Shown: positions 17,547 to 26,007, numbered from the stretch's first letter. The stretch: DNA of 64,000 bases from Patulibacter minatonensis DSM 18081 (GCF_000519325.1 NZ_KI912613.1:1585997-1649996); one strand, 5' to 3'. Program-made: numbers and translations. The notes: generated by a model from the sequence alone, not told the origin.

Positions 17547-18500
17547 TCATCGCGCGGGCGCCCCGGTCAGTCCGGCGGCGATCGTGCGGGCGTCGCGGCG
17601 CAGCAGTTCGAGGTAGGTCGGCACCGGGCCGTCCTTCTCGGAGAGCGAGTCGACGTAGAGGACGCCGGCGAAGCGGGAGCCCGACTCGCTCGCGACCTGC
17701 TCCTGCGCCTTCCGGCTGACGGTCGACTCGCAGAAGACGCCGGGGACCTCGCGGGCGCGGACGAACTCGACGGTCGAGGCGATCTGCTTCGGCGTGCCCT
17801 CCTGCTCCGCGTTGACGGGCCAGAGGTACGCCTCGCGCAGCCCGAGGTCGCGGGCGATGTAGGAGAACGCGCCCTCGCAGGTGACGAGCGCGCGCCGCTC
17901 CTCGGGAACGTCCTGCAGCGACGCGCGGACCTCGCGCCCGACGGCCTGCAGCCGGCGGGTGTAGTCGGCGGCGCGACGCCGGTACTCGTCGGCGCCGGCG
18001 GGGTCGAGCGTCGTCAGCGCCCGCCGGATGTTCTCGACGTAGATCGCCGCGTTGTCGGTCGACATCCACGCGTGCGGGTTCGGCTTGCCCTCGTACTCGG
18101 AGCCGCCGCCGATCGGGATCGACCGGATACCGGCGGTCAGGGTCGCCGACTCGCCGCTCGCCCGGTCGATGAACTGCTGAAACCACTTCTCGAGCCCCAT
18201 CCCGTTCTCGAGGACGAGGTCGGCCTGCGCGGCCTTCTTCAGGTCCGACGGGGTGGGCTCGTAGCCGTGGATCTCGGCGCCGGGCTTCGTGATCGACGCG
18301 ACCTCGACCCGGTCGCCGGCGACCTCGCGGGTCATGTCGGCGATCACGGTGAAGGTCGTCAGGACGACGAGCCGCCCGTCGTTCTTGCGGAGCTCGGCGG
18401 CGTCGGTGCAGCCGGAGAGGACGACCGACGCGAGCACGACGCCGGCCGCGGCAGCGGCGCGAAGCCATGTTCGTTGGATGGTCGACCGAAGTTGTGGCAC
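17547..18500 (-). CDS. Metal-binding lipoprotein of the Mn/Zn ABC importer
   Basis: This 317-residue cluster A-I substrate-binding lipoprotein has signal peptide plus lipobox VVLSGC. Candidate metal ligands are the histidine in AEIHGYEPTPSD, the histidine in NPHAW, the glutamate in CEGAFSY, and the aspartate in YVDSLS. This His-His-Glu-Asp set is typical of Mn/Fe binders (MntC/SitA/PsaA); there is no His-rich loop as in ZnuA, so manganese is the likely cargo. The start is a GTG at 18500. The 46-base gap to the upstream gene is AT-rich (CACTATTTGG just before the GTG), and a weak CACAC-CGT-GTGTG repeat (18527-18539) could bind a metal regulator. Confidence 0.92.
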   Translation of the reverse strand: MPQLRSTIQRTWLRAAAAAGVVLASVVLSGCTDAAELRKNDGRLVVLTTFTVIADMTREVAGDRVEVASITKPGAEIHGYEPTPSDLKKAAQADLVLENGMGLEKWFQQFIDRASGESATLTAGIRSIPIGGGSEYEGKPNPHAWMSTDNAAIYVENIRRALTTLDPAGADEYRRRAADYTRRLQAVGREVRASLQDVPEERRALVTCEGAFSYIARDLGLREAYLWPVNAEQEGTPKQIASTVEFVRAREVPGVFCESTVSRKAQEQVASESGSRFAGVLYVDSLSEKDGPVPTYLELLRRDARTIAAGLTGAPAR

Positions 18501-18546
18501 GCCAAATAGTGAACCACATGACGAGCCACACCGTGTGTGAGGCGTC

Positions 18547-19752
18547 TCAGTAGTCGCGCGCCTCGTTCGGGTACGGGGTCGCGACCGTCACGGCCTCGCC
18601 CCGGGCCACCGGACGCCCGAGGCTGGTGCGCCCGGGCACCGCCAGCCGGAGCTGCCGCACCCCGGAGCCGCCGAACGCCCGGGACTCCACGGCGACGCGC
18701 CCGTCGGCGAGCAGGCCGAGGACGCGGTCGCCGCGGTCGTCGCGGACCGGGACGTCCACCCCGTAGTCCCGGATGCCCGTCCCGTCGCCGCGCTGCAGGT
18801 CGACGACGTCGCGGTGGTCGGTCCCGTCGCGACGCCGCTCGGCGACGTCGCGGACGCGCAGGCCGACGAGACCGCCGTCCGGCGAGCCGGACGCCGCGAC
18901 GAACGGGAGCGCCACGCCCCCGCGCTCCGCCGGGGCGGAGAACACGGTCCGGATCCGCCCGTCGGTCCCCTGCGTGCGGGTGCGGACCCGTCGCGCCGGG
19001 CCGTCGTCGCGCCCGACGACCACCGACCAGCTGAGGCCGTCGGCTGTCCAGATCGGCGGCGTGGGGTACGAGACGGTCCGGCGGGCGCCGCGCCCGGTCG
19101 TCGTGGTGCGCTGCACGACGTGCGTCGCCCCGGGCTCGGACGGGTCCGCGACGACGAGGTCCCCGACGTCCGAGGATCCGGCGGCCCCGGCCGGCGCACG
19201 GACGTACGCGTAGCGCGAGCCGTCGGGAGACCACGACGCGCCGTGCTCCGAGAGCGCGTTGCGCGCGTCGACGGCGCAGTCGCCGACCGGGGCGACCGGG
19301 CACCGCACGAGCGTGCCGCCGCCGACGAGCAGCAGCCGGCGACCGTCGGGGGAGAACCGGAGCGCGCCGCCGGTGAGGACGTCGTCGCCGTCGTGGCGCA
19401 GGCGCGACGGGACGCCGCCGGCCGCGACGGGGACCACCCAGCTCTGGCGCGCGGTGGTGACGGCGAGGACGTCGCCCGCGCCGCTGAGCTGCAGCTCGAC
19501 GTCGCCGCGGGCCCCGTGGAGCAGTCGGCCGACGGTGCGGGAGGCCCCGTCGGGCGTCGCCACGCGCAGGCGCCGACCGTCGAGCCAGGCGACCTGGGCC
19601 GCGGGGCCGGCGGGGGCGCTCGTGGTGCGGAGGTCGTCGCCACCGTCGGCGGCGGCGTGGGCCGGGACGGCGAGCAGGCCGCACAGCAGGGCACCGCCGA
19701 CGGTGACGAGGGAGCGGCCGGTGGAGGAGGGACGGGACGTGGGGAGGACCAT
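18547..19752 (-). CDS. Secreted beta-propeller (PD40/TolB-like) protein
   Basis: This 401-residue exported protein has a signal region (SLVTVGGALLCGLLAVPAHAAA) and propeller repeats containing RFSPDGRRLLLV and WSPDGSRYAYV, the PD40/TolB-type blade signature; further blades are degenerate. Such proteins act as periplasmic or extracellular scaffolds; no catalytic residues are visible. The ATG at 19752 is supported by TAGCTT six bases upstream on the minus strand. It lies 46 bases upstream of the metal importer on the same strand but is unlikely to be functionally linked. A perfect hairpin lies ~140 bases upstream of its start. Confidence 0.65.
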   Translation of the reverse strand: MVLPTSRPSSTGRSLVTVGGALLCGLLAVPAHAAADGGDDLRTTSAPAGPAAQVAWLDGRRLRVATPDGASRTVGRLLHGARGDVELQLSGAGDVLAVTTARQSWVVPVAAGGVPSRLRHDGDDVLTGGALRFSPDGRRLLLVGGGTLVRCPVAPVGDCAVDARNALSEHGASWSPDGSRYAYVRAPAGAAGSSDVGDLVVADPSEPGATHVVQRTTTTGRGARRTVSYPTPPIWTADGLSWSVVVGRDDGPARRVRTRTQGTDGRIRTVFSAPAERGGVALPFVAASGSPDGGLVGLRVRDVAERRRDGTDHRDVVDLQRGDGTGIRDYGVDVPVRDDRGDRVLGLLADGRVAVESRAFGGSGVRQLRLAVPGRTSLGRPVARGEAVTVATPYPNEARDY

Positions 19753-19758
19753 GCGTCG

Positions 19759-19764
19759 AAGCTA
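19759..19764 (-). promoter_or_regulatory. -10 element (TAGCTT), leaderless start
   Basis: TAGCTT on the minus strand is followed by six bases and the ATG at 19752, supporting that start. Confidence 0.45.
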
Positions 19765-19888
19765 CGAGCGGCGGCCGCCCACGACCATGCGGCATCGCCC
19801 GCCGGGGCCGTGGGGAATTCCCCGGCGACCGCCTCCGGGGGATCACGGAGGCGCGCCGGCCCCGAGCCGGGCCGCGGCGGAGCTCCGA

Positions 19889-19914
19889 GGTCCGAGGATG
19901 AGGGTCCTCGGACC
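19889..19914. repeat. Perfect hairpin in a divergent intergenic region
   Basis: GGTCCGAGGA and TCCTCGGACC are exact complements separated by TGAGGG. It has no T-run and lies upstream of both flanking genes, so an operator or leader structure is more likely than a terminator. Confidence 0.5.
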
Positions 19915-20112
19915 CTCTGTGGGCAGGTCACAGGACCTGGGTCGCCCCGGCGTCACGGTGGACGGACGTTTGGTTCCCGGGCCCGGGAGCGCACGCCGGT
20001 CCCCCGAACCGCCGGACATTCGTCCGACGACCGCATCCGATCCGGTGCGGCTCGGTACCACCTGTGTCGTGGACGCCCCAGAACGGGGTGACCGCGAACC
20101 CCGGAAGGCACC

Positions 20113-20316
20113 ATGACCACGTCCGCACTCCTGTTCCGCATGACCGCCACGGCCGTCGTCGCCGCGCCCGTCGCCCTCTTCTCGACCATCGCCGCCGCCT
20201 CGGTCGCGACGGGCCGGGCCGCCGTCGCCGAGGAGGAGGCTGCGCGTCTCCAGACCGACATGGTCCGCTTCGCCGTGTCCGGCGAGCGCCCGGCGCGGGT
20301 CCTCGCGCACGCCTGA
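20113..20316 (+). CDS. Small membrane or exported protein, unknown
   Basis: This 67-residue protein has one hydrophobic segment (TATAVVAAPVALFSTIAAASVA) preceded by a single Arg, then a charged tail rich in Glu and Arg. A strong GGAAGG ribosome site lies four bases before the ATG, unusual in this region of leaderless genes, and supports it as real. It is alone on the plus strand before polX. It could be a single-pass membrane protein or have a cleaved signal; no family is recognised. Confidence 0.55.
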   Translation: MTTSALLFRMTATAVVAAPVALFSTIAAASVATGRAAVAEEEAARLQTDMVRFAVSGERPARVLAHA

Positions 20317-20362
20317 CGGCCGATCCGCCGTGCCGCCCGTCGGGCGCCACTCCCGCGTCGCG

Positions 20363-20368
20363 TAGCCT
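20363..20368 (+). promoter_or_regulatory. -10 element (TAGCCT), leaderless start
   Basis: TAGCCT is followed by six bases and the polX ATG at 20375. Confidence 0.45.
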
Positions 20369-20374
20369 CCGGCA

Positions 20375-22132
20375 ATGGCCGACGACGACGCGACGCCCGC
20401 GCCCCGCGATCCCTCCAACGCCGCCATCGCCGGGCTGCTCGAGGAGCTCGGCGACCGCTACGAGCTGGACGGCGCCGTCGTGCACCGCGTCCTCGCCTAC
20501 CGCAACGGCGCCAAGGCGGTCCTCGACGCCCCCCGCTCCGTCGCGGGCATGACGCGCGCGGGAACGGTCACCGAGCTCCCCGGCATCGGCAAGACGCTCG
20601 CCGAGAAGTTCACGGCGCTGATCGAGACCGGCGAGATCCCGGCGCTGACGAAGCTCCGCGCCAAGTACCCGGACGGGCTCCTGACGCTCACGCACCTGCC
20701 GGGCCTCGGGCCGAAGAAGGCGCGGAAGCTGTTCGACGAGCTCGGCGTCGACGGTCCGGCCGCGCTGCGCGAGGCGATCGCCGACGACCGCGTCGCCGGC
20801 CTCCAGGGCTTCGGGAAGAAGACGCAGGACAAGCTCCTGAAGCTGCTCGACGCCGCGGGGGAGGACATCGACCGGCCGGCGCGGGTGCTGCTGTCGAAGG
20901 CGTTGCCGCTGGCCGAGGCGCTCGTCGAGGAGCTGCGCGAACGCGGCAAGGACGCCGGCGTCCACCGCGTCGAGATCGCCGGGTCCGCCCGGCGCCGCGC
21001 CGACTCGGTCCACGACCTCGACATCATCGCCACGGCCGACGACGCGGCGGCACTGCTCGAGGTCTTCCGGACCTCGGAGCTCGTGGCGGAGGTCGGGTCC
21101 AGCGGCGAGAACGGCTCGCACGGCGTGCTGCACTCCGGCCTGGCGGTCGACGTGCGGGTCGTGGCGCCCGACCAGTTCGGCAACCTGCTGCAGCACTTCT
21201 CGGGCAGCAAGGCGCACAACGTCGCGATGCGCGAGTCCGCGGTCAAGCGCGGGCTGCACATCTCGGAGTACGGGATCCTCGACGACGCGACGGGGGAGAC
21301 CGAGCGGTTCGCGACCGAGGAGGAGGTCTACGCGCGCCTCGGGCTGCCGTGGATCCCGCCGGAGCTCCGCGAGAACCGCGGCGAGCTCGCCCTGGACGCC
21401 GTTCCGCCGCTGATCGAGTGGGACGACCTGCGCGGCGACCTCCACATGCACACGACGCACTCCGACGGTCGTGCGTCGGTGCGCGACATGGCGATCGCGG
21501 CCCGCGACCTGGGCCTCGAGTACGTCTGCATCACCGACCACTCGGCCACCCACGGCTTCGGCGACGACGTCCAGCCCGACGAGCTGCGGGAGATCATCGC
21601 CGAGGTCCGCGCCGCCGACGAGGAGCTCGACGACATCACGGTGCTCGTCGGCTCCGAGGTCAACATCGGCGCCGACGGGACGCTCGACTACGACGACGAT
21701 CTGCTCGCGGAGCTCGACTGGATCGTCGCGTCGGTCCACACCGCCTTCCAGAGCGACCCGACGAAGCGGATCGTCGCCGCCTGCGAGCACCCCCTGGTCG
21801 ACGTCATCGGCCACCCGACGGGGCGGCTGATCGGCAAGCGGGAGGCCTACGACCTCGACGTCGACCTGATGATCGAGGCCGCGGCCCGGACGGGCACGTT
21901 CCTCGAGATCAACGGCTCGCCGGCCCGCCGCGACCTGCACGACGTGCACGCCCGCGCCGCCCGAGACGCCGGCGTCCTCCTGACGATCGGCTCCGACGCG
22001 CACGGACCGGACACGCTGCCGAACACCCGGTGGGGCGTCGCGACCGCCCGACGCGGCTGGCTGTCGGCGGCGGACGTCGCCAACACCCGTCCGTGGGACG
22101 AGCTGCGCAAGGTCCGCAAGGGCGGACGCTGA
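20375..22132 (+). CDS. polX: DNA polymerase/3'-5' exonuclease PolX
   Basis: This 585-residue family X polymerase with a C-terminal PHP domain has the usual length. Helix-hairpin-helix segments (ELPGIGKTLAEKF ~67-79, HLPGLGPKKARKLF ~107-120) bind DNA. The palm has GSARRR (203-208), the metal aspartates in HDLDII (D214, D216) and LAVDVRV (D259). The PHP domain starts GDLHMHTTHSD (~354-364) with later CITDHSATHGF, GSEVNI and GSDAHG metal sites, giving exonuclease or AP-endonuclease activity. It acts in gap filling and base-excision repair. It is monocistronic, with a leaderless promoter and a hairpin terminator downstream. Confidence 0.95.
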   Translation: MADDDATPAPRDPSNAAIAGLLEELGDRYELDGAVVHRVLAYRNGAKAVLDAPRSVAGMTRAGTVTELPGIGKTLAEKFTALIETGEIPALTKLRAKYPDGLLTLTHLPGLGPKKARKLFDELGVDGPAALREAIADDRVAGLQGFGKKTQDKLLKLLDAAGEDIDRPARVLLSKALPLAEALVEELRERGKDAGVHRVEIAGSARRRADSVHDLDIIATADDAAALLEVFRTSELVAEVGSSGENGSHGVLHSGLAVDVRVVAPDQFGNLLQHFSGSKAHNVAMRESAVKRGLHISEYGILDDATGETERFATEEEVYARLGLPWIPPELRENRGELALDAVPPLIEWDDLRGDLHMHTTHSDGRASVRDMAIAARDLGLEYVCITDHSATHGFGDDVQPDELREIIAEVRAADEELDDITVLVGSEVNIGADGTLDYDDDLLAELDWIVASVHTAFQSDPTKRIVAACEHPLVDVIGHPTGRLIGKREAYDLDVDLMIEAAARTGTFLEINGSPARRDLHDVHARAARDAGVLLTIGSDAHGPDTLPNTRWGVATARRGWLSAADVANTRPWDELRKVRKGGR

Positions 22133-22188
22133 GGGCGACCGGCCACCGCGCGAGGGGAGGGCGGCGGGCGGCCCGGATCCTGCGGGGA

Positions 22189-22213
22189 CGGGCGGCGCCT
22201 CCCGCGCCGTCCG
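22189..22213. terminator. Hairpin between convergent genes
   Basis: CGGGCGGCGC and GCGCCGTCCG form a 10-pair stem (one G-T pair) around a CTCCC loop, between the stops of polX and the coiled-coil gene. There is no U-tract, common in high-GC genomes. It could serve both strands. Confidence 0.5.
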
Positions 22214-22228
22214 CCCCCGGTCGTCGGA

Positions 22229-22837
22229 TCAGGGGGTCCCGGAGGTCCGCTCGGCCTTCGCCTCGGAGGCCGCGTCCTTGAGCCGCTGGGCCTCCTCACG
22301 GGCCTCGATCGCGGCGTCCTTCTCGTCGAGCGCCTGCTCGTCCTTCTTCAGCGCCTCGAGCTCGGCCTTCCGCGCGGCCTCCTCGCCCTCCTTGCGCTGC
22401 TGCTCCTCGGCCTTCTCGGACGCCTTGCGGCGCTCCTCGGCGACCTCGTCGGCCTTCGCCTGGGCCTCGCGCTTCTCCTCGGCGGCCTTCTCGCGGCGGG
22501 CCTTGGCCCGGGCGGCGGCCTGCTGCTTCTTCGCCTCGGCCTCCTTCGCCTTCGCGGCGGCGGCCTCGTCGGCGGCCTTCCGCTCGGCGGCGGCCTTCGC
22601 CCGGAGCTCCTGCGCCTCGAGGCGCTCGTCGGCGGCGACCGACGCGCGGGTGCCCTCCTGCCGGAGCTCCTCGTCCTTCAGGACGGTGCCCGCGGCCTTC
22701 CGGACCTGACCGTCGGCCTTGTCGACGACCGGGTTGTCGGCCTGCCCGACGAGCTTCAGGGCGACGTCGAGCGACGCGCGGGTGAGCTTCAGCGACGTGC
22801 GGACGGCGAAGACGGGGATCGCGGTGAGGCGGCTCAT
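22229..22837 (-). CDS. Coiled-coil protein paired with a CsbD-like gene
   Basis: This 202-residue protein has a short hydrophobic N-terminus, a CsbD-like segment (DGQVRKAAGTVLKDEELRQEG, ~42-62), and then about 130 residues of uninterrupted Ala/Glu/Lys/Arg heptads. It overlaps the upstream gene by ATGA, and the two share the DxELxxEG element, so they probably arose by duplication and work together. CsbD proteins are general-stress proteins of unknown mechanism. The long coiled coil may form filaments or tether to envelope or DNA; that is inference. Confidence 0.65.
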   Translation of the reverse strand: MSRLTAIPVFAVRTSLKLTRASLDVALKLVGQADNPVVDKADGQVRKAAGTVLKDEELRQEGTRASVAADERLEAQELRAKAAAERKAADEAAAAKAKEAEAKKQQAAARAKARREKAAEEKREAQAKADEVAEERRKASEKAEEQQRKEGEEAARKAELEALKKDEQALDEKDAAIEAREEAQRLKDAASEAKAERTSGTP

Positions 22838-23331
22838 GCTCCGGCCTCCGGGTCGGCCGCGGCCGCGCGGCGCTCGGCCTGCTCCGCCTGCCGCTCGAGG
22901 CGCTGGGCCTCGGAGAGGTGCTCGCCCTTGGCTTCGGCGCCCTTGCGCTCGGTGGCGCCGGCGTCCGCGGCGGCCCGACGACGCTCTTCGTCGGCCGCCT
23001 GCTGCTCGACGTCCTCGGCCTGCTCGGCGCGCTGCGCTGCGGTGCGCTGCTCGTCCTCGATGCGCTCCTCCCGGGTGGCCGCGGCCTGCTCCGCCTCGAG
23101 CTCCTCTTTGCGCCGCTTCAGCGCGGCACGCTCCTCGGCGCTCTGGGCGACCTCACCCTCGCGCCGGGCCTCCTTCGCGGCCTCCGCGGCCTCGGCCTCG
23201 CGGTCGACCGCGTCCTCCTGGAGGCGGCCCTCGCGCTGCAGCTCCTGGTCGTCCAGGACGCGGCCGGCGGTCTGCTTGACCTTGCCGGCGACCTTCCCGG
23301 CGAGTCCGCCCAATGTCGTGTCGTCAGCCAT
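22834..23331 (-). CDS. CsbD-like stress protein with coiled-coil extension
   Basis: This 165-residue protein has an N-terminus GLAGKVAGKVKQTAGRVLDD then QELQREGRLQE, a CsbD-family pattern. The rest is a highly charged Glu/Arg/Ala coiled coil, longer than a usual CsbD (~60-70 residues). TAGCGA six bases before the ATG is a one-base variant of the local leaderless -10. It is the first gene of a two-gene operon with the related coiled-coil protein. Confidence 0.75.
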   Translation of the reverse strand: MADDTTLGGLAGKVAGKVKQTAGRVLDDQELQREGRLQEDAVDREAEAAEAAKEARREGEVAQSAEERAALKRRKEELEAEQAAATREERIEDEQRTAAQRAEQAEDVEQQAADEERRRAAADAGATERKGAEAKGEHLSEAQRLERQAEQAERRAAAADPEAGA

Positions 23332-23513
23332 GCCGGGTCGCTACCCCGTACGCCCCCGACGACACGGAGCGTGTCCTGTCGCACGGCGACCGCGCGTCGC
23401 GGCCGCGCGTCCGCCCGGCGGACCCGCACCGTCATGGGGCCCGCCGGGCGGTGTCCCGCGCGCCGGGGCTCCGGCGTCGACGTGGCGCCGGTGCTCGCCC
23501 GGCGCCGCGGTCG

Positions 23514-24551
23514 TTACGCCGTCGCGCCCGCGGCGGCCTCGCGCCAGGTGACGAGGCGCTTGCGGTCCTCGCACCAGAGCTTCAGGCGCATCGCCTTGAG
23601 CGCCGTGCCGAGCGTCAGCACGGGGACCTCGCGGAACAGCGTGGTGTTGTCGTGCGCCGCCTGCAGGTGGTAGTTCGGGACCTTGGACGACAGGTGGTGC
23701 ACGTGGTGCAGGCCGATGTTGCCCGAGAAGTACTGCAGGACCTTCGGGAGCTTCAGGTACGAGCTGCCCTTGAGCGCGGCCTCGGCGTAGTCCCAGCTGT
23801 CCGTGTTCTCCCAGTACGCGTCCTCGTACTGGTGCTGGACGAAGAAGAGCCAGATGCCCGCGCCGCCGGCGAGGACCACGAGGGGGACCTGGACGGCGAA
23901 GAAGGCGAGCGGGCCCATGAGCACGCAGAGCGCGGTGACGCCGACCAGCAGGGCGACGTTCGTGATCTTCACGCTGTTCTGGATCCGCGGGCGGTCCGTC
24001 GACTTCCAGCGACGCGGCTGGATCACGAGCGCGACGAACGGCCCGAGGGTCATCATGATCCACGGGCTGCGGGAGAGCCGGTACTCGAGGCGCTTGCCGC
24101 GCGACGCGGTCTCCCACTCGGCCACCGTCATCGTCCAGACGTCACCGTCGCCGCGGCGGTCGAGGTCGCCCGCCGACGCGTGGTGCATCGCGTGGCTGTG
24201 CCGCCACGCGGCGAACGGCGTGTAGACGAGGAGCGACGTGAAGACGCCGACGACGTGGTTGGCGCGCTTCGTCGGCAGGAAGTTCCCGTGCGCGCAGTCG
24301 TGGAAGACGATGTAGGTGCGCAGCAGGAACCCGGCGGTCGGGATCGCGAGCAGCAGCGTCAGCAGGTACGACACGTCGAGCAGCAGGTACATCGCGACGA
24401 ACCCCGCGATGTACGGGACGACGGACGTGAGCAGGTCGAGGACGCTCTTGCGGACGTCCGGACGGGCGTACGGGGCGAGGTCGGACTTCCAGGAGTTGCG
24501 GCCGGGCGCGGGGGCGGGCGCCGGATCCGGCGGGGCGATGGTCGTGCTCAT
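23514..24551 (-). CDS. Membrane fatty-acid desaturase
   Basis: This 345-residue membrane desaturase has three diiron histidine boxes: HDCAH (84-88), HSHAMHH (118-124) and HHVHH (282-286). Hydrophobic pairs flank them (~45-80 and ~200-240). The HDCAHGN/HHVHH form is typical of acyl-lipid delta-12/omega-type desaturases. It would insert a double bond in membrane acyl chains using ferredoxin-derived electrons, adjusting fluidity. No leaderless -10 was found at the ATG. The regiospecificity is not predictable here. Confidence 0.92.
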   Translation of the reverse strand: MSTTIAPPDPAPAPAPGRNSWKSDLAPYARPDVRKSVLDLLTSVVPYIAGFVAMYLLLDVSYLLTLLLAIPTAGFLLRTYIVFHDCAHGNFLPTKRANHVVGVFTSLLVYTPFAAWRHSHAMHHASAGDLDRRGDGDVWTMTVAEWETASRGKRLEYRLSRSPWIMMTLGPFVALVIQPRRWKSTDRPRIQNSVKITNVALLVGVTALCVLMGPLAFFAVQVPLVVLAGGAGIWLFFVQHQYEDAYWENTDSWDYAEAALKGSSYLKLPKVLQYFSGNIGLHHVHHLSSKVPNYHLQAAHDNTTLFREVPVLTLGTALKAMRLKLWCEDRKRLVTWREAAAGATA

Positions 24552-24645
24552 GTGCGGACCGCCGGGATCGGGTTCGAGGACCCCGGTCGACGGGGAACGC
24601 AGCAGCGGTGCGGACAGTGTGGCGGGCCACCGGCGCCGATGTCGA

Positions 24646-24669
24646 GGGTTGCCTAAAAGACGGGGGTAT
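24646..24669 (+). promoter_or_regulatory. Possible SigB/SigF-type stress promoter
   Basis: GGGT (24646-24649), 14 bases, then GGGTAT (24664-24669) fits the actinobacterial SigB-type pattern GNNT-N14-16-GGGTAY. It would drive the small gene at 24851 with a ~175-base leader. It lies in an unusually A/T-containing patch. Confidence 0.35.
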
Positions 24670-24850
24670 TCCCCACCACGCCGTCTGGACGCTCCCCCCG
24701 ACCGAGGGGCGGGGCGGGAGCGGGAGCGCCGATGCGGGTATGCGCAGGGCGTGTGCCGGTTCCGTCACAGCGGACCGGCACCACGCGTAGAAGTTCGTGA
24801 CGGTCGCGGTGCGCGCGGCCGTCGTCCCGTCTTCCGTCCCTGAGGTCCCG

Positions 24851-25132
24851 ATGCGTTTCCACACCCCCGACGACGACGTCCTCCGGGTCGACCGGGTGGG
24901 CGGGCTGCACACGTACGCCGCCCGCCTCGAGGACGGGGACTGGACGGCGTGGGGCGAGGTCCGGACCGTCGTCGTCGCGGCGACGGGGTACGACCCGCAC
25001 GACCGCTGGGTCGACGTCGTGGTGCAACGGCTCGAGGGCGGCGAGGCGCTGCCGGACGTCCCGGGGGAGGACGCGGAGGCCCTCCCGCCCCCGGAGGGCG
25101 TCGAGCCCGCACCGCGCCCCGAGGACGCCTGA
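24851..25132 (+). CDS. Small acidic protein, unknown
   Basis: This 93-residue acidic protein begins MRFHTPDDDVLRVDRVGG and has a Pro/Glu-rich tail. Two beta-like segments (HTYAARLEDGDWTAWGEV; WVDVVVQRLEGG) suggest a small beta fold. TGAGG six bases before the ATG supports this start over a GTG at 24797. A possible stress promoter lies upstream. The SDR gene follows after 47 bases but has its own promoter. No family is recognised. Confidence 0.5.
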   Translation: MRFHTPDDDVLRVDRVGGLHTYAARLEDGDWTAWGEVRTVVVAATGYDPHDRWVDVVVQRLEGGEALPDVPGEDAEALPPPEGVEPAPRPEDA

Positions 25133-25154
25133 CGACCGGCGGGGTCCCACCGTT

Positions 25155-25172
25155 TCCTACGGAGGCGTAGGA
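25155..25172. promoter_or_regulatory. Perfect palindrome over the SDR promoter
   Basis: TCCTACG-GAGG-CGTAGGA has perfect 7-base arms and overlaps the -10 TAGGAT (25168-25173) that lies six bases before the SDR ATG. A repressor bound here would block a leaderless promoter. No regulator gene is adjacent. Confidence 0.5.
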
Positions 25173-25179
25173 TGGCGCG

Positions 25180-26007
25180 ATGTCGTCACGGAACGTCGTC
25201 GCGGGACGCACCGCGGTCATCACGGGCGCGGGGTCGGGCATCGGCCGCGCCGTCGCCCTGCACCTCTCGGGGATGGGCTGCCCGGTCGCCCTCTGCGACT
25301 GGGACGAGGACGGGCTCGAGGAGACCGTCGCCTCGCTGCCCGGCCCGTCGATGCACCGGAAGCTCGACGTGCGCGACCGCCAGGCGCAGCTGACGTGGGC
25401 CGCCGACGTCGCCTCCTGGGCGCCGGCGCCGATCGGGCTCGTCCTCAACAACGCCGGCGTCACGGTGTCGAACTCCGTCACCGGCGGCTCGCCCGAGGAC
25501 GACGAGTGGGTCATGGACGTGAACTTCTGGGGCGTCGTCCACGGCACCCGCGCGTTCCTGCCGATCCTGCAGCAGCAGGACTCCGGCGCGATCGTGAACG
25601 TCTCCAGTCTGTTCGGGATCATCGCCTGGCCGACGCAGAGCGCCTACAACGCGTCGAAGTTCGCGGTCCGCGGGTTCACCGAGTCGCTGCGGATCGAGCT
25701 GCAGGGCACCGGCGTCTCCGCCCACACGGTGCACCCCGGCGGCGTCGCGACCCACATCGTCGACAACGCCCGGTTCCACGTCGACGACCAGGGCGGCACC
25801 GACCACGGCAAGCTGCAGCGCGACTTCAACAAGGTGGCGCGGACGACCCCGGCGAAGGCGGCGAAGATCATCGTCTCCGGCGTCGAGCGCGGCAAGGACC
25901 GCATCCTCGTCGGCCCCGACGCCGTCGCGATGGTGACGCTGAGCCGGATCCTCCCGAACTCCTACTTCACGGTGATCCGCAAGCTGATGCCGCTCGTGCG
26001 GAAGTAG
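25180..26007 (+). CDS. Short-chain dehydrogenase/reductase
   Basis: This 275-residue classical SDR has cofactor motif TGAGSGIGRA (near 17-26), LNNAGV, catalytic Ser in VNVSSLFG, and the YNASK catalytic Tyr/Lys. An Asp in CDWDEDG at the end of the second strand favours NAD over NADP. The C-terminal ~80 residues contain DDQGGTDHGKLQRDF, a lid found in actinobacterial SDRs acting on hydrophobic alcohols or ketones. The substrate is unknown. It has a leaderless start, with a palindrome overlapping the promoter. Confidence 0.9.
   Translation: MSSRNVVAGRTAVITGAGSGIGRAVALHLSGMGCPVALCDWDEDGLEETVASLPGPSMHRKLDVRDRQAQLTWAADVASWAPAPIGLVLNNAGVTVSNSVTGGSPEDDEWVMDVNFWGVVHGTRAFLPILQQQDSGAIVNVSSLFGIIAWPTQSAYNASKFAVRGFTESLRIELQGTGVSAHTVHPGGVATHIVDNARFHVDDQGGTDHGKLQRDFNKVARTTPAKAAKIIVSGVERGKDRILVGPDAVAMVTLSRILPNSYFTVIRKLMPLVRK

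Larger units (their letters stand above)
19753..20112. other. Divergent intergenic region
   Basis: This gap lies between the secreted propeller gene (minus) and a small membrane protein gene (plus). It holds the leaderless -10 of the former (TAGCTT, 19759-19764 minus) and a perfect 10-base hairpin at 19889-19914. No further gene is supported. Confidence 0.5.

Noticed and set aside
19928..22003. 691-codon open frame on the minus strand opposite polX
   Set aside because: It is the complement of a clear PolX gene; the codon pattern is a GC-rich shadow and has no domain.
24639..24669. Iron-box-like half site (GGGTTGCCTAA) near the desaturase
   Set aside because: Only one half matches a DtxR/IdeR box and the other half is absent; the SigB-type reading fits better.
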